Positions 24,737 through 36,247 of a DNA stretch of 64,000 nt are shown piece after piece (position 1 is the first letter of the stretch; each line of letters opens with the position of its first letter). This stretch comes from Coffea arabica. Lineage: Eukaryota; Streptophyta; Magnoliopsida; Gentianales; Rubiaceae. The stretch spans positions 13,703,557-13,767,556 of the forward strand of contig NC_092320.1 in assembly GCF_036785885.1 (NCBI RefSeq), read 5' to 3'. A program made the position numbers and the translations under genes. Below the pieces are notes generated by a model. It was not told the origin of the DNA and ran no database searches. It was given only the letters and a program-made list of their open reading frames with translations.

Positions 24737-25251
24737 GGGCAAAATATACTTTACCCCTAGTAGTATAGCTATTTTCACATAACCTCTATATAGTTATATA
24801 AAACCCCCTCATAATTTGAATTAAAGTGTCAAAGTGACGGAAATGATCATTCATAATGAAACATATGAAAATATCAAAATTACCCTTGTTTAAAAACTAA
24901 AATGGTTGAAGTTATCAAAATATATAAATATAATATTTATGACACTCTAACCCCGTATATATGGTTTTATGTTTTACTATATAATCCCCCTTTATGATTT
25001 AGTGCTTCATCATATAACTCCCTTATGATTTTCAAAATATATGCATAACACCCCTGTAGTTAATAAATAATTTTTAACTTCATATACTGGTATTTTTGAC
25101 ATTTTAGTTAACTCCGCTTATGAATTGCAAATTATGTCACTTTGATACTTTAATCTAAACCATGAGGGGCTTATGTCTAGCTTTTCAAATCATAGGGAAG
25201 TTTTTGTTAAAAAAAGCACTAAATCACGAGGGGATAAAGTGTAATTTGCCC
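24737..25251. mobile_element. 515-bp MITE with perfect 9-bp target duplication
   Basis: The ends are inverted repeats of about 120 bp: GGGCAAAATATACTTTACCCC on the left matches GGGCAAATTACACTTTATCCCC on the complement of the right end, and the match continues to TCAAAGTGAC. TAAAAATTT flanks both sides (24728-24736 and 25252-25260), a perfect 9-bp target site duplication. Nine bases and long inverted repeats point to the Mutator superfamily. It has no coding capacity. Confidence 0.88.
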
Positions 25252-25738
25252 TAAAAATTTTCAAGGATCTAATGAACTCTATTCTTCAGTATCCAATCCT
25301 TCGTCGAAAAATATTCTTATTTTCACATATTGTGGGATATCATATGACTACTCTACTACTGTATAATTTGCATTAAAGCTTGTCTCTGAAAGCAAAATAC
25401 GAAGCTAATTTTACGTAAAACAAATATTTATCAAATGTTGACTAATTAATTAGCAGGAAGAAAGTTTTATTAAGATTGTCGCCCGAAAAGCAAAATACTA
25501 AATAGTCTCTTTATTTTCTACTTCTTAGGAGACTATTCTTTGGAATTTTGGATACAGGCTCGTCAATCCTCCTCTAATTGAAGTTACACACGTTTGTACT
25601 GCGTGCAATAGCTGTTGGATCAGTTCTTGATGCAGCCTATCTGTGCTTTCGCTGCCCGATGAATAAGATGGAATTTGTTAGTTGTGAGTAATGTTGGACA
25701 AATATGGGACTAGAAATTTGTTAAGACACTTATATATA

Positions 25739-26062
25739 TTAACATATCCAAGTAGTTAGGGAGACAAAGGTGGAGATAAATGTTGCATTGCCCGAAGTTG
25801 AATTGGCGCTCTGGTGAAGTAAACAGCCATAGTTGCAGAAGAATGATCCATTTGGAGATGGCCCTTGTGGATGACATTTACGTTTGTAACAATTATCAAT
25901 ACAAACATCAACGTTGTTTTGATCCGAACAATCTACTAGGCACTTTGCAAAGCAATGATCATGCCGAACAATTGGATCGTCAGGCCAAGAGAAAGAATCA
26001 TCACAAAATACCAGGTCTGTCATAGCTGTTAGTAGTACTAATGCTAGCCATGCAGTCCTCAT
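25739..26062 (-). CDS. Thionin-like secreted Cys-rich peptide, copy A (divergent)
   Basis: Exon 1 of a secreted cysteine-rich peptide. A signal peptide (MRTAWLALVLLTAMTDLVFC) is followed by C-x3-C-x3-C, then C-x3-C-x4-C and FFCNYGCLLHQ, the ladder shared with the four other copies in this cluster. It is more divergent than copies B-D and has an insertion (SFSWPDDP) before the first mature cysteine. A second exon probably lies near 25600-25660, but I cannot assign it confidently, and the 3' part looks degenerate. The family is plant-specific and thionin-like; a role in defence or reproduction is inference. Confidence 0.6.
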   Translation of the reverse strand: MRTAWLALVLLTAMTDLVFCDDSFSWPDDPIVRHDHCFAKCLVDCSDQNNVDVCIDNCYKRKCHPQGPSPNGSFFCNYGCLLHQSANSTSGNATFISTFVSLTTWIC

Positions 26063-28454
26063 TTTTTAGGTATTTCCTGTGTATTTGATTACCTTAACCT
26101 ATTGCTAAAGTTAAGAGAAGTGTTCATAGGTCTTGTTCCTTGGATCAAGCATGGATTCATTTTTGTCGTCTAAACTTAGCTAATCCTTTGTTGGTTATAC
26201 ATAACTACCATACTTGGGAGTGAAAACACAGTTTTTCGATGACTATATTATGGTTTTCAACTTTTCTATATTCCACCGTATTCATGCAAGATACACATCT
26301 CCGAAATTAATGCAACTTTTATCAGTTCTCAACTGTCATCAAAAGATCACGATTCCTTTCGAAAAGGGTTGAAAAATAATTTTGCGGGTTGATTTAGTCC
26401 TATATTTCAAATTAATTAACTTTTTTTGAGCAAGTAGGGATTATTTTTCTTTGGGGGGTCAGTAGCCAGGGAGTTAAACTCCTATCCGATAGATCAGGGT
26501 CCAAAATCTTGGACGGCAGGTTTGGATAGGGAGGAAGTACGAGAGTGGGGGACAAAAGAGGTGGTTGTCACTCCTAAATTTTCATTCATCATATGATTCG
26601 CAATTCAGGGGGTGCTTTCCAGAGTGATTTTAGCAAAATTTAACTCTTCTTGGAGAGTAATTTGTAGTTTAGTTTAGCAAAACAAAAGTCTAGGTAATTT
26701 TCATTTTTTCAAAAACATGGTAATCTACATGCACACACTCCTAAATTTTTGTCACAATACAAGCAGCTTTGAAGTATCACATGTCACTTGTTGCAGTTTT
26801 ACCAAGAATATTTGGTGCTTGAATGAGGAGTAAGGTAAATTAAGCATTAGTACTAAAATAAGGGAAATTTTCACTTCACACCCTCCATGTTTCCATTTGA
26901 TTTTTTAGTTTTGTCATTTTCTTTTAGACACTTTACACCCTCAACTCATCAAAATGGCCAAAAAAACTCTGACTACTAAAATTATGAACAAAAATATACG
27001 ACCACACACTTATAATTATAGATACACATACTAGTGTAGTTTTAGAAATAGTGTGCGAGATTATGTTAATTTAGGCTATCTGGACTACTTTAGAATGTGC
27101 TTGACTAAAACCAAAAAAAAAAAAGATAAAAGACAGCTTTAGGATATAATGTGAAATTGGTCACAGAAGTAGACCCCTCTCATCTTCATTTGCTCATTTA
27201 CCGGTCCATCTACAAATCCATCCATTAGGAGGATAACTCAATGTGAGGGCTTGATAAATAGCAAGAGTTGGTATCATTATCAATATTTGCTTTTTAGTTG
27301 ATTTGATAAATGAGTCCTCTAGTTCCCTGTCATATATATATAGTAAATGGGAGGGTTTGAATCTGAAATCTCTCACTTACATTCCCTCCTCCGAATCATC
27401 TAATCCGTCCTTCCACCAATCTCTAATTGTTAATGCTTTTTCTCTTCAATCCTTCAAGAGCGCTCATATTATTCAAGATTGTCCAAAAAAAAAAAAAAAA
27501 AGAAAGAGAGAAGAAGAAGAAATATGTTGTATTCAGCAATTGAAATCTTGGTCAATGCCATTATAAATGGATTTTGCTGAAAAAAAATTTCTAAGGCATT
27601 TATGTAACTACCTCGTAATTACCAATATGTACCCCTTTTCCTTCAAGGAGGCTTTATATTAACCAAATAATTGAAGGAAAATAATCTTTTTTTTTGTGGT
27701 TTAAACATTTTCCTTTAAATAGTTTCAACATGATCCATCAAATAATTTCTCTGTTATAAATGAAGTCTTACAATTGGTTGCAAATTAATGCGTACTACTT
27801 TAGGTTGAAACCAACTGCATGCAAATCACTTTCTATTTTGTGATAACAAGTAACAACTTCAATTCCAGTCTAATACAAGCGGTGGTTGGTGATGTACTAA
27901 AATCTGGTCTAAACAATAAGTAGTCCATTTTGTGTTGCATCGATTAGCAGTAAATAAAACGATTGTTGGGCCAGGCAAAAAAAAAAAAAAATTCTGAAAT
28001 TTAACAGGCTCGCTCACGTACATCAATTAAGTGACCTTTGCATTAAGTGGATTTTAATCAAAATAAAGAGACTTTTGCATCCAGAAAAATATAGCCTATC
28101 GATCGTTATTTTTATGCTTTCTTAATTAAAGCCACTTTAGAAGTAACTCTTGGGAAAACAGTTGATATCAGTACAAATAAGCAATAATCTTGGGAGTGAT
28201 TCGGGAACCACGTACGCATTGTGTATAAATAAAATCATATGTACTGGACAGCAAACTAATTGGAAGGGTTTTGGTTTTGCAATCTGGACCATAATTCAAC
28301 ACTCTCAAAAGTTACTATCAATGGCTTAATAATCAAAATTTTCGAAAGTTAAGTTAATTATCTCAAAATGATATGTCATTTAGTTTGTCGGCCGCAAGAA
28401 ATGTTGAGTTAAAAATGAGAAAACTTAGAAGCCTTTGAGATAGGTCATAACTTA
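26063..28454. other. Intergenic region inside peptide cluster
   Basis: No gene is supported. The stretch 27340-27505 contains GGGTTTGAATCTGAAATCTC, resembling a tRNA-type B box, and ends in a long A run, so it may be an old SINE. Other A and T runs occur. Confidence 0.35.
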
Positions 28455-28549
28455 TACATGTACACAGGAGCCAGAATGCCACAAATATTATTGAAGACAT
28501 AAAGGTGACGATTAATTAGAAATTTCACCAACTTACTTCAGGCGACTAA

Positions 28550-28552
<3 letters not shown>

Positions 28553-28584
<32 letters not shown>
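28553..28584. repeat. (AT)n microsatellite
   Basis: About 15 AT dinucleotides downstream of peptide copy B. The run is absent at the corresponding place in copies C and D. Confidence 0.9.
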
Positions 28585-28587
<3 letters not shown>

Positions 28588-28816
28588 CGGATCGGAATTT
28601 GGAAGAAAGTTTCATAAGGATTGACTGTCTTTCTTCGCTTCATTCTTTTAGTAATCCAATATACAGAAATAGAAAATACATCGTAAAGTTCATATTTGTG
28701 AAGTTCAAACGAATAGTCCCTTTATTCCTATTAGTAACTAATATATAGGAGACTATTTTGGACTCCATTGTCATACTACTGGCTATGGCTAGCCTCACAC
28801 CAGCTTGGCTGGCTAC

Positions 28817-29259
28817 TTAATTGCGATGTGGTAGCTTGCAGTAGCTCTCCCCACAGTTGTCCATGCAGCTGCGAAATTTCGCCTTATCTGTCCAAGATCA
28901 AAATATAATCATTAAGAAATTGAAGTGTTTTTCTTTTTTTTTTTTGCCCCCTTGCAAATGTGTATAAACTTTGTGCAGACAGAGTATTTGAGAGAACTGG
29001 AGAGATGACTAAGTCGTTGTTTACCTGTAGAAATGTGAGAGCATTGACGAAGGGAACAGCCAAGCTTGCAGAAAAATGGTCCATCCAGAGTTTTTGGAAC
29101 CTTATCAGAGCAAACGGATTCACAGTGGAGCTTACAGTCCTCAGAAAGAGTATCTGAGCAGAAGTGCATGCAAGCCTCAGAACAATCATCGTCATCAGAA
29201 TGAGCACTGAAAACCAAGAATGCCATGATAAACACTGCTGATATCCACTGGTTTCTCAT
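28817..29259 (-). CDS. Thionin-like secreted Cys-rich peptide, copy B
   Basis: Exon 1 is 29259-29025 and exon 2 is 28887-28817. The intron runs from ACAG/GTAAAC to GACAG/ATAAGG, and the product is 101 aa. A signal peptide (MRNQWISAVFIMAFLVFSAH) precedes a 12-cysteine mature region with spacing C-x3-C-x3-C-x7-C-x3-C-x3-C-x13-C-x3-C-x4-C-x12-C-x3-C-x4-C. The end reads MDNCGESYCKLPHRN. The peptide should be secreted and disulphide-rich. Its family is plant thionin-like, with tapetum- or defence-type relatives known. The coding part is almost identical to copy D. A TATA box lies 96 bases upstream of the start. Confidence 0.85.
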
Positions 29260-29354
29260 CTTTTTTTTTTTTTTTTTTTAAAGGATGCTGATCCCTAGTG
29301 AAAAACAGAAAATGACAAAGAACTCTGTACAACGAAGTAAAATCTAGAGGTGGG

Positions 29355-29363
29355 CTTTTATAG
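29355..29363 (-). promoter_or_regulatory. TATA box of peptide copy B
   Basis: CTATAAAAG on the minus strand, 96 bases upstream of the start codon. It is conserved at the matching position in copies C and D. Confidence 0.65.
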
Positions 29364-29707
29364 ATTTTTCCCCCCTTGGCTCATGGGATCATTCTTGTCT
29401 GTTCATCTAACAAACTTCAGGTTTGACTAACGTCTTCGCCACAAAAAAGGACACGAATGTTGAATGACTATCTTATAATATGCATGGACTAAGTTTCAGT
29501 TCGAAATTTATGTTTAAGAATATGTTCACCACACGTTTACTACTTTTCAACCAGCACTAGGCTTGAAATTTGGTTGAGGGTAAACATTGGAAGAATTTCC
29601 TTCCAGTTCCAATCTGGTCCAAACTCTTGCATATTTTCAGATAACATCAAATCACACATGGATTAATTTGTCCGGTGAACACTAATAAGCCTGCCTTTTA
29701 GCTAATG

Positions 29708-31331
29708 GGTGAATTCTTAGTTTATGATGGAAAAAAAAAAAAGAATTCTACAACGAGGACGTTTCCTGGAGGGGTTTCTGTAAATGGAAGTCTTCGCATT
29801 TCCAAAATGCGAGCTCGAATCGAGCTCGCATTCCGGAAATGCGAGCTCAGTGAGCTTTTGGTATCAATTGATTGGTGGGGTGAAGGGAGAAGTGGGCAAC
29901 AGAAGGGAAGTAGTAATTTTGTTTTTCTTGTTGGGCTCTTAAATTTGGGGGGGCGATTAGCATTTCCGTTTGGGTTCTTCTATACAAAAATAATCTTAGA
30001 TGGGTTATTGTACAGACTAAGAGAGGATGAGGGGAGCGAGTTAAATGTTTCCTGGTGAACAGAAGTTGCTGGAAGAAAGCAATCCCAAAAAAAAAAAAAA
30101 AAATTGAAGAAAAAAATAATCAGTTCCGAGTATCTATTTTTTCTTAGGTGCCTATTTCACTGCCTAGATTGATATGACTTTGCCTTCGGATAAATTACAA
30201 TTTGGTTGAAGACGGACGAATGCAGTTTCCTTGTTCTCAGCCTTTTAACTTATGTTTTCCAACCTAAGTTTGAATTTTGGATGGATGGATGGTAATTGGT
30301 GAGAGAGTCTGAGAGATGGTAAACAAGTCGGTTGCCAAGACCCCATTTCAACTTCAGTATGTCAAATGTTGAGTAACCGGTGATTTTCATCTAAAAATAT
30401 CTACATTCGCATCAATTGTAAAAGGTAAAACACGCAAGATTTAATCGCTAGATATTTGATTTAATTTTTTTCTTTTCCTTTTCAACTACCAAACAAATAA
30501 CATGCACCTCATAAAAATAACTTATATAATTTTTAATTAGCATTGCGTTATGGAATTTCTAAAATTACAATAAAAAAATTGTAACAGATATTAATGACTA
30601 TTAATTATTAGATTCTTATAACTAATATTCATCGGTGTCAACAAATAAATACGATTCATTAATAACAAAGGAAAATTAGAATTTGATAAATAAATTTATT
30701 TCACAAAAAAGGATCAAAAGTTAGTATTTTATTCATAAAATATAGTCAACACCTTACATGTTAATAATTTCATTCTATTTTTACATTGATCTAATTTATT
30801 TCCACCATTTAAATGTATTATAATAAAATAACGTATTTCATAAATTTTTTTTAAGGAATGCGAACGCGCATGCGACATCTTAAAACATTTTGTTTTAATA
30901 CAAAAATATAAATCTCTGCCTCCAAAAAAAAAAGCAAAAAAATTTGCATCTCTGTAATGCGAGAAAGTAAATTCAGACTACTAAAGAATGCATTGAAAGT
31001 TTACCTAACACATAATATCTGATGATGGATGTTAACACATAAGATGAAGGAAAAGCGCTGGCACCTCAAATATTAAAACTGGGGACACTCACTAATACCT
31101 GCAACTAATAAAGTAATTCAAGACCTGGTGACAGTTGAGAATAGCTTACCAGTCTTTTAGAATGCGAGCTCAACAGAGCTCGCATTTCACGAATGCGAGC
31201 TCTCAACAGAGCTCGCATTCCTCTCCTGAACTCGCATTTTACGAATGCGAAGACCTCCGACAGAATTCCTCGCTACAATCACCCCTTTTGTAGAATTTTT
31301 TTAAAATTCATCACAAACTTAGAAATTTCTC
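29708..31331. mobile_element. Mutator-like element with palindromic GCGAGCTC motifs
   Basis: TTTAGCTAATG flanks both sides (29697-29707 and 31332-31342), a direct repeat of 9-11 bp. The ends inside it are inverted repeats: GGTGAATTCTTAGTTTATGATGG on the left, and GAGAAATTTCTAAGTTTGTGATG on the complement of the right, then ATTCTACAA and AGTCTTCGCATT. Just inside both ends are repeated AATGCGAGCTC units in both orientations, forming near-perfect palindromes. I see no transposase, and the 117-codon frame at 29705-30058 resembles nothing known to me. Size, target duplication and structure suggest a non-autonomous Mutator-like element. It is inserted upstream of peptide copy B and is absent from the duplicated units of copies C and D. 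Confidence 0.8.
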
Positions 31332-31996
31332 TTTAGCTAATGCATTAGCACTGGCCAGGAGCACTACCAACTTCTGACAACTTTTCATATTTGTCGCTTC
31401 AAATAAATCAAACGTTTGCACCTTCATATTATTGTATAATCTTGTGATCTAATGGTGCTTTTGATAGTACTTTGTACATATAATTCGCAAGCCACTTTGT
31501 GGAATAAAAAAAAGAGAGAAATGGATACTATATAGTAAGACTAAGCTTAAACTTCAAAGTGTTTTTGAGTAAATTACTAGCTAATCTTTGTCTTTTCAGC
31601 AAAAGGGTAATTTTATATGGCAAATTTTTAGTCTTCTTGGTGAGTAAAATGTAGTGAACTTTCCTGGCAATTTATCTTTCTTCAAAAGACAGTAAGATAA
31701 TATGGCTTGTTTATACTCTATAGCGCACTGGTGCTTGGTTGGGGGATGGATACGATTAGATTTCTTATGCTATACACGGATAGATGGTGAACAGCTTCAA
31801 TAGACTCTCAACTTTTATTGATCATACGCTTTGGGCCCTCAACTTTAAAAGTTTCTATTAGATCTTCTAATTTTCGAATTTGATTTTAATTGGTCCATAC
31901 GGGCAAATGTGCCTAAGATTATTTTCGATTTACCCACTAAGATTTAGTACAATGTTAGCATGACCCCACCTAAATTTATAATGAAGAAGAAAAACA

Positions 31997-32387
31997 ATGG
32001 TGATAGTAAGGGAGGCAGCTCAATGCAAAGATGGGATTCAAGAATTTCTGTCATATTCCATGAAACAATTTCTACCAAACACTGCCAACAATCTCTCCAT
32101 GTTTTTGCCTATAGACAACTTGCTTGACAATCCAACATCGACCGATAAGGACTACGAAGGCGGGGATGGTATATGGAATTTTGTGGACTATGATTCTAAA
32201 GAAGTCGATACTGACACTTGGGATAACTGCAATGAGGATGAAGAAGACGAAAGACGGTCAAATAATGTTGCAGAGGAAGCTGGGGACCTCCACAATTATC
32301 TTCTCGGCCTTGAGAATGGAGGACATATGTGCTATTTGTCTAGATGGTTTTGTTGAAGTTGATCATGAAGACGATAGTATTGATTAA
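31997..32387 (+). pseudogene. RING-type relic R1
   Basis: An open frame of 119 codons (31997-32356) starts MVIVREAAQCKDGIQEF and continues through an acidic region (DEEDERRSNN) to LLGLENGGHMCYLSRWFC and a stop. In the next frame the same DNA reads ICAICLDGFVEVDHEDDSID and then stops. This is the first half of a RING domain (C-x2-C) like that of the intact gene at 44376. The RING is therefore out of frame with the N-terminal part and lacks its second half, so it cannot bind zinc as a RING. It is a relic, or possibly a short novel protein. Confidence 0.7.
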
Positions 32388-33566
32388 TTTCCACCATTAA
32401 TTACTTGCTGCTAAAGAAATATCACTTCTAACCTGCCCAGTGATTCTGCAATTAATCTTATCAATTATGAACTTGTTTGTAATATTTTATAGACATAATG
32501 TTAATATCTACTGACTACTGTTGTACGTATAGGCCTAATTTCAGCTTTTATATAAGTAATTTTGCTATTGATTGATTTTGTAACCTTTTAGGAGTTTTTG
32601 TTTGCTTCTCTTTCTCCACACACATGGTAGGGTTAATCTAACTATTAGTCTAAGAGTTTTTTTGGCACAAGCAAGTTTACCTGTATGATATTAGTTTCTC
32701 TCGTGGTTCTAAGTTAAAACTAAGTGAATGCTAATTTTTTGGTGTACATTGTTACTTTGCACACTGAAATTAGTGAAGCAAGGATAGATAACTCAATGTG
32801 GGGAAGATGAAAGGTAAAAATCTTGACAAATCAAAATCAACATCTCTTTCTTCGCCAATATATACATCATCGTAACGAACATTTTCACTTTTTTTTCCCG
32901 TAAAGATCCTATTTATGTGTTAATTAATTGTCTCTTCTGCTTTTAGATTCAGTCCTATTGCACACTATAGCTCTCCCAGTAATTGTGACGCACCCTATAC
33001 AATTGCGTAGCTGCATTCATGATGTTTCTGAGACTGAGAGCTATGACGCACCCTATCTTTAAGCGTCACACTATTTTGATCGTAGCAAAACCTGTTCTGG
33101 CGACAAATAGGGATGATATCTACTAAATCTGCATTTATTTTTTGGCTGATAAATGCTAAATTTTGCAGTTTGATAGAAAGAAAATGAAGGTCCGGAATGG
33201 AATAGTTACAAGCGGTGATACACAGTGAGATTCATTGGAGCGAGAATGCCATAATTATTGAAGAAATCGAGGTGATAATTTAGAAATTTCCCCAAGTAAT
33301 TCAGACGATTAATGGTAAACTTTCGTGATAAATAGATCGGATTTACGAAGAGAGTTTCATTAGGATTGACTTTGTTTCTTCACTTATGTATTATTACAAT
33401 CATTAAAAGTTTAAAACCAAAAGACAGAAACAGAAAATACATCATAAAGTTCATATTTGTGAAGTTCAAATGAGTAGTCTCTTTATTCCTTTAAGTAACT
33501 AATAGGAGACTATATTGGACTTCATTGTCATGCTGGCTGTAGCCTTCCACCAGCTTGACTAGCTAC

Positions 33567-33997
33567 TTAATTTCCATGGTATTGCTTGCAGTAGCTCTCC
33601 CCACAGTTGTCTGTGCAGCTGCGAAATTTCGCCTTATCTGTCCAAGGACAGGTCAAAATATAACCCGTTAAGAGATTGAAGTGTTTTTCTTTATTTTTTT
33701 TCCCTTGTAAAAATGTATATAAACTTTGTGAGAAATGGAGAGATAACTAAGTAGTTGTTTACCTGCGGTAACGTGAGAGCATTGATGAAGGGAACAGCCA
33801 AGTTTGCAGAAAAATGATCTATCCAGAGTTGTTGGAACTTTAAGAGAACACGCAGATTCACAATGGCTCTTACAGTCCTTAGAAAAAGAATCTGTGCATT
33901 GGTGCATGCAAGCTTCATAACAATCATCCTCATCAGAATGAGCACTGAAAACCAAGAATGCCATGAGAAACACTGCTGCTATCCATGGGTTTCTCAT
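33567..33997 (-). CDS. Thionin-like secreted Cys-rich peptide, copy C
   Basis: Exon 1 is 33997-33763 and exon 2 is 33637-33567, with the same intron position and phase as copies B and D; the product is 101 aa. The signal peptide is MRNPWIAAVFLMAFLVFSAH, and the twelve cysteines have the same spacing as in copy B. The mature part differs at many non-cysteine sites (for example HQCTDSFSKDCKSHC), and the tail is ESYCKQYHGN. The reading frame is intact. Its likely role is a secreted disulphide-rich peptide, with target unknown. Confidence 0.85.
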
Positions 33998-34095
33998 TTT
34001 TTTTTTTTTTTTTTGGTCTTTGGATGCTGATCACAAGTTAAGAAAACAAATAAAAGACAAAGAACTGTGTACAACCAAGTAGAATCTTGAGGTGG

Positions 34096-34104
34096 GTTTT
34101 ATAG
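34096..34104 (-). promoter_or_regulatory. TATA box of peptide copy C
   Basis: CTATAAAAC on the minus strand, 99 bases upstream of the start codon, in the same place as in copies B and D. Confidence 0.6.
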
Positions 34105-34635
34105 ATTTTTTTCCTCTGGTTCGTGGGATCATTCTTGTGTTTCATCTAACTAACTTCAGCTTTGATTAACGTATACGCCATAAAGTGAAAACACGAACAT
34201 CGAATGACCGTCTTATAATATGTATGGACTAAGTTTCAGTTTGAATTTTGTCGGAGAATGTTAATTTACCACACGTTTAATACATTTCAACCAGAAATTC
34301 TGTTGAGGTTAAGTGTTGGAAGAAAAATCCTCCAATTCCAATCCGGTCCAAACTGTTGGATATTGTCAAATAACATCAAATCAGACATGTATGAAAATTT
34401 GTCCTGTGAACACTAATCCGCTTCAAACAAACAAAACATATGCATCTACATATATCACATAATTTTGCGATTCAATGGTGCTTCTGATGGTACCTTCAAG
34501 TATATTGTATGCCACTTTGTGGAAAAAATCTAGTAAGACTAAGCTTACAATTCAAGTGTTGTTAAGCAAATTACTATTCTTTATATTTTCAGCCAAAAAA
34601 AAAAGTGGTAATTTTAGCAAAGTTTAACTATTCTT

Positions 34636-35870
34636 TATGGACTTGCCTGTTTCCTTTTCGACAAGAGTCATAAAATTTTTGAAAGTTGAAAATGCTTCAG
34701 ATTTTTTCTGCAAAAAATAGACTCTAGTTTTCGACTATAATCATCAATAAACATCATAAAATAACATTTTTCACCATTAGATGATGGATTTATGGGTCTG
34801 CATAAATCAAAGTAAACCAGCTCCAACATAAATACACAATGTTTGCCAACGACACACTCTTGGGAAGTTATCCCGATATTGTTTGCCAACGACACACTCT
34901 TCACAAACTTCTGATGGAATTGTGATTTGAGGTAGATTAGCCACCATATTTTTCTGCTGCAAAGTTTTAAATCCACCAAAATTCAGGTGTCCATAACGAA
35001 AATGCCATAATCATGCCACATCTTTCGATTTTTCTATACAGCATACAACAAAATTAAATTTTGTTGTCATTGATCGAAGAATCTTCTCGACAATGGTGAC
35101 GTCTTCCAAATTCTCTCCATGGATTCTCATCTTGTTAGTGATTGCCATCGTTCTTGCAAAATAATCTGTGACTGACTCCCTTGACTTTATGCGTAAAATC
35201 TCAAATTCGGTCTGAAGAGGTTGAAGCTGCACCCGCTTTGCCTTTGCATTTCCTTGATACTTTTTTCATGGAGTTCCAAATCTGTTTAGAGGTATTTTTG
35301 CTAAAAATTGTCTCCAAAATGACTCGAACAAAAACTTGAAAAAGATAATTTTTGGCTTTAAGATCTTTCAGTTTCAATGCTTCCAACTCCATTTTCTGCA
35401 CCTATGACAATACTACTATGGCTGTTGGCTCTGCCACTCCAGATTCGACAACTTGCCAATAGGCCCAATACTCCTTAGATCTCAAGAAGTTCTCCGTTAG
35501 CATGCTCCAATGATCATAGTGACCATAAAGCAAAGAATTGCTGGCTGCACAAAATTGTCGGTGGCCATCATAATTTACTAATACAATTCTCACAACTCAT
35601 TTTTGTTTTCACTCACGAGCCTAGCTCTGATGCCATTGTTACAATTATTGAGAAAAATAATAAGAGAAGCAAAGGACGAGTGTTTATTTCTTTGTAAAAC
35701 TGACACAACTCATAACATGAAATTTCTCTATTTATAGAATTCAAAACAACTCCACTAACTATTCCACTAACATTATATACTTGACTTGTAGCCAAAAACC
35801 TATCATTGCTACTAATAACTAATAGTGATTAACTATTAACTTTTTCTGCTATTTTCACTCTTTAATTAAA
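34636..35870 (-). mobile_element. Ty1/copia LTR retrotransposon fossil
   Basis: A truncated element of the copia family on the minus strand. One LTR lies at about 35637-35870. Just inside it is a primer-binding-type site resembling the complement of initiator methionine tRNA (ATGGCATCAGAGC). Next come gag-like frames, then a piece resembling the zone leading into integrase. The second LTR, most of pol and the other end are missing. It is broken in several places and no longer codes for a whole product. It sits exactly between the two tandem units. Confidence 0.8.
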
Positions 35871-35881
35871 GAAGAAAAACA

Positions 35882-36247
35882 ATGGTGATAGACTGATAGT
35901 AAAGGAGGCAGCTTATTGCAAAGAAGGGATTCAAGAATTTCTATCAAACACTGTCAACAACCTTTCCCTGTTTTTGCCTATAGACAACTTGCTTGACAAC
36001 GCAGAATCGACGGATAAGGACTACGAAGTCGGGGATGGTATATGGAATTTTGTAGACTCTGATTCTAAAGAAGTCGATATTGACACTTGGGATAACTACA
36101 ATGAGGACGAAGAAGACGAAAGACGGTCAAATTATGTTTGCAGAGGAAGCCGGGGACCTGCACAATTATCTGCTCGGCCTTGAGAATGGAGGGCATGTGT
36201 GCTATTTTTCTAGATGGTTTTGTTGAATTTGATAATGAAGACAAGTA
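35882..36247 (+). pseudogene. RING-type relic R2
   Basis: The second copy of the RING relic. It matches R1 from ATGGTGATAG onward but meets stops after a few codons. The longest remaining frame starts at 35974 (MPIDNLLDNAESTDK) and runs through the acidic region. The end still carries the half-RING sequence (equivalent to CAICLDGF) out of frame. It is more decayed than R1. Confidence 0.75.

Larger units (their letters stand above)
31980..34635. repeat. Tandem unit 1 (RING relic R1 plus peptide copy C)
   Basis: This segment aligns by eye along its length with 35870-38440. Shared stretches include the RING relic, TAGCTCTCCCAGTAATTGTG, GTTTCTGAGACTGAGAGCTATG, the peptide gene and its promoter. 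The unit is about 2.6 kb. The homology ends at 34635, where the copia fossil begins. Confidence 0.75.

Noticed and set aside
28884-29207. Second minus-strand frame overlapping peptide copy B (and equivalents in C and D)
   Set aside because: Off-frame reading of the same exon; it lacks the signal peptide and cysteine pattern. Its repetition simply follows the gene duplications.
29705-30058. 117-codon open frame
   Set aside because: It lies across the end and inverted repeat of the Mutator-like element; its glycine-rich part is translated repeat sequence.
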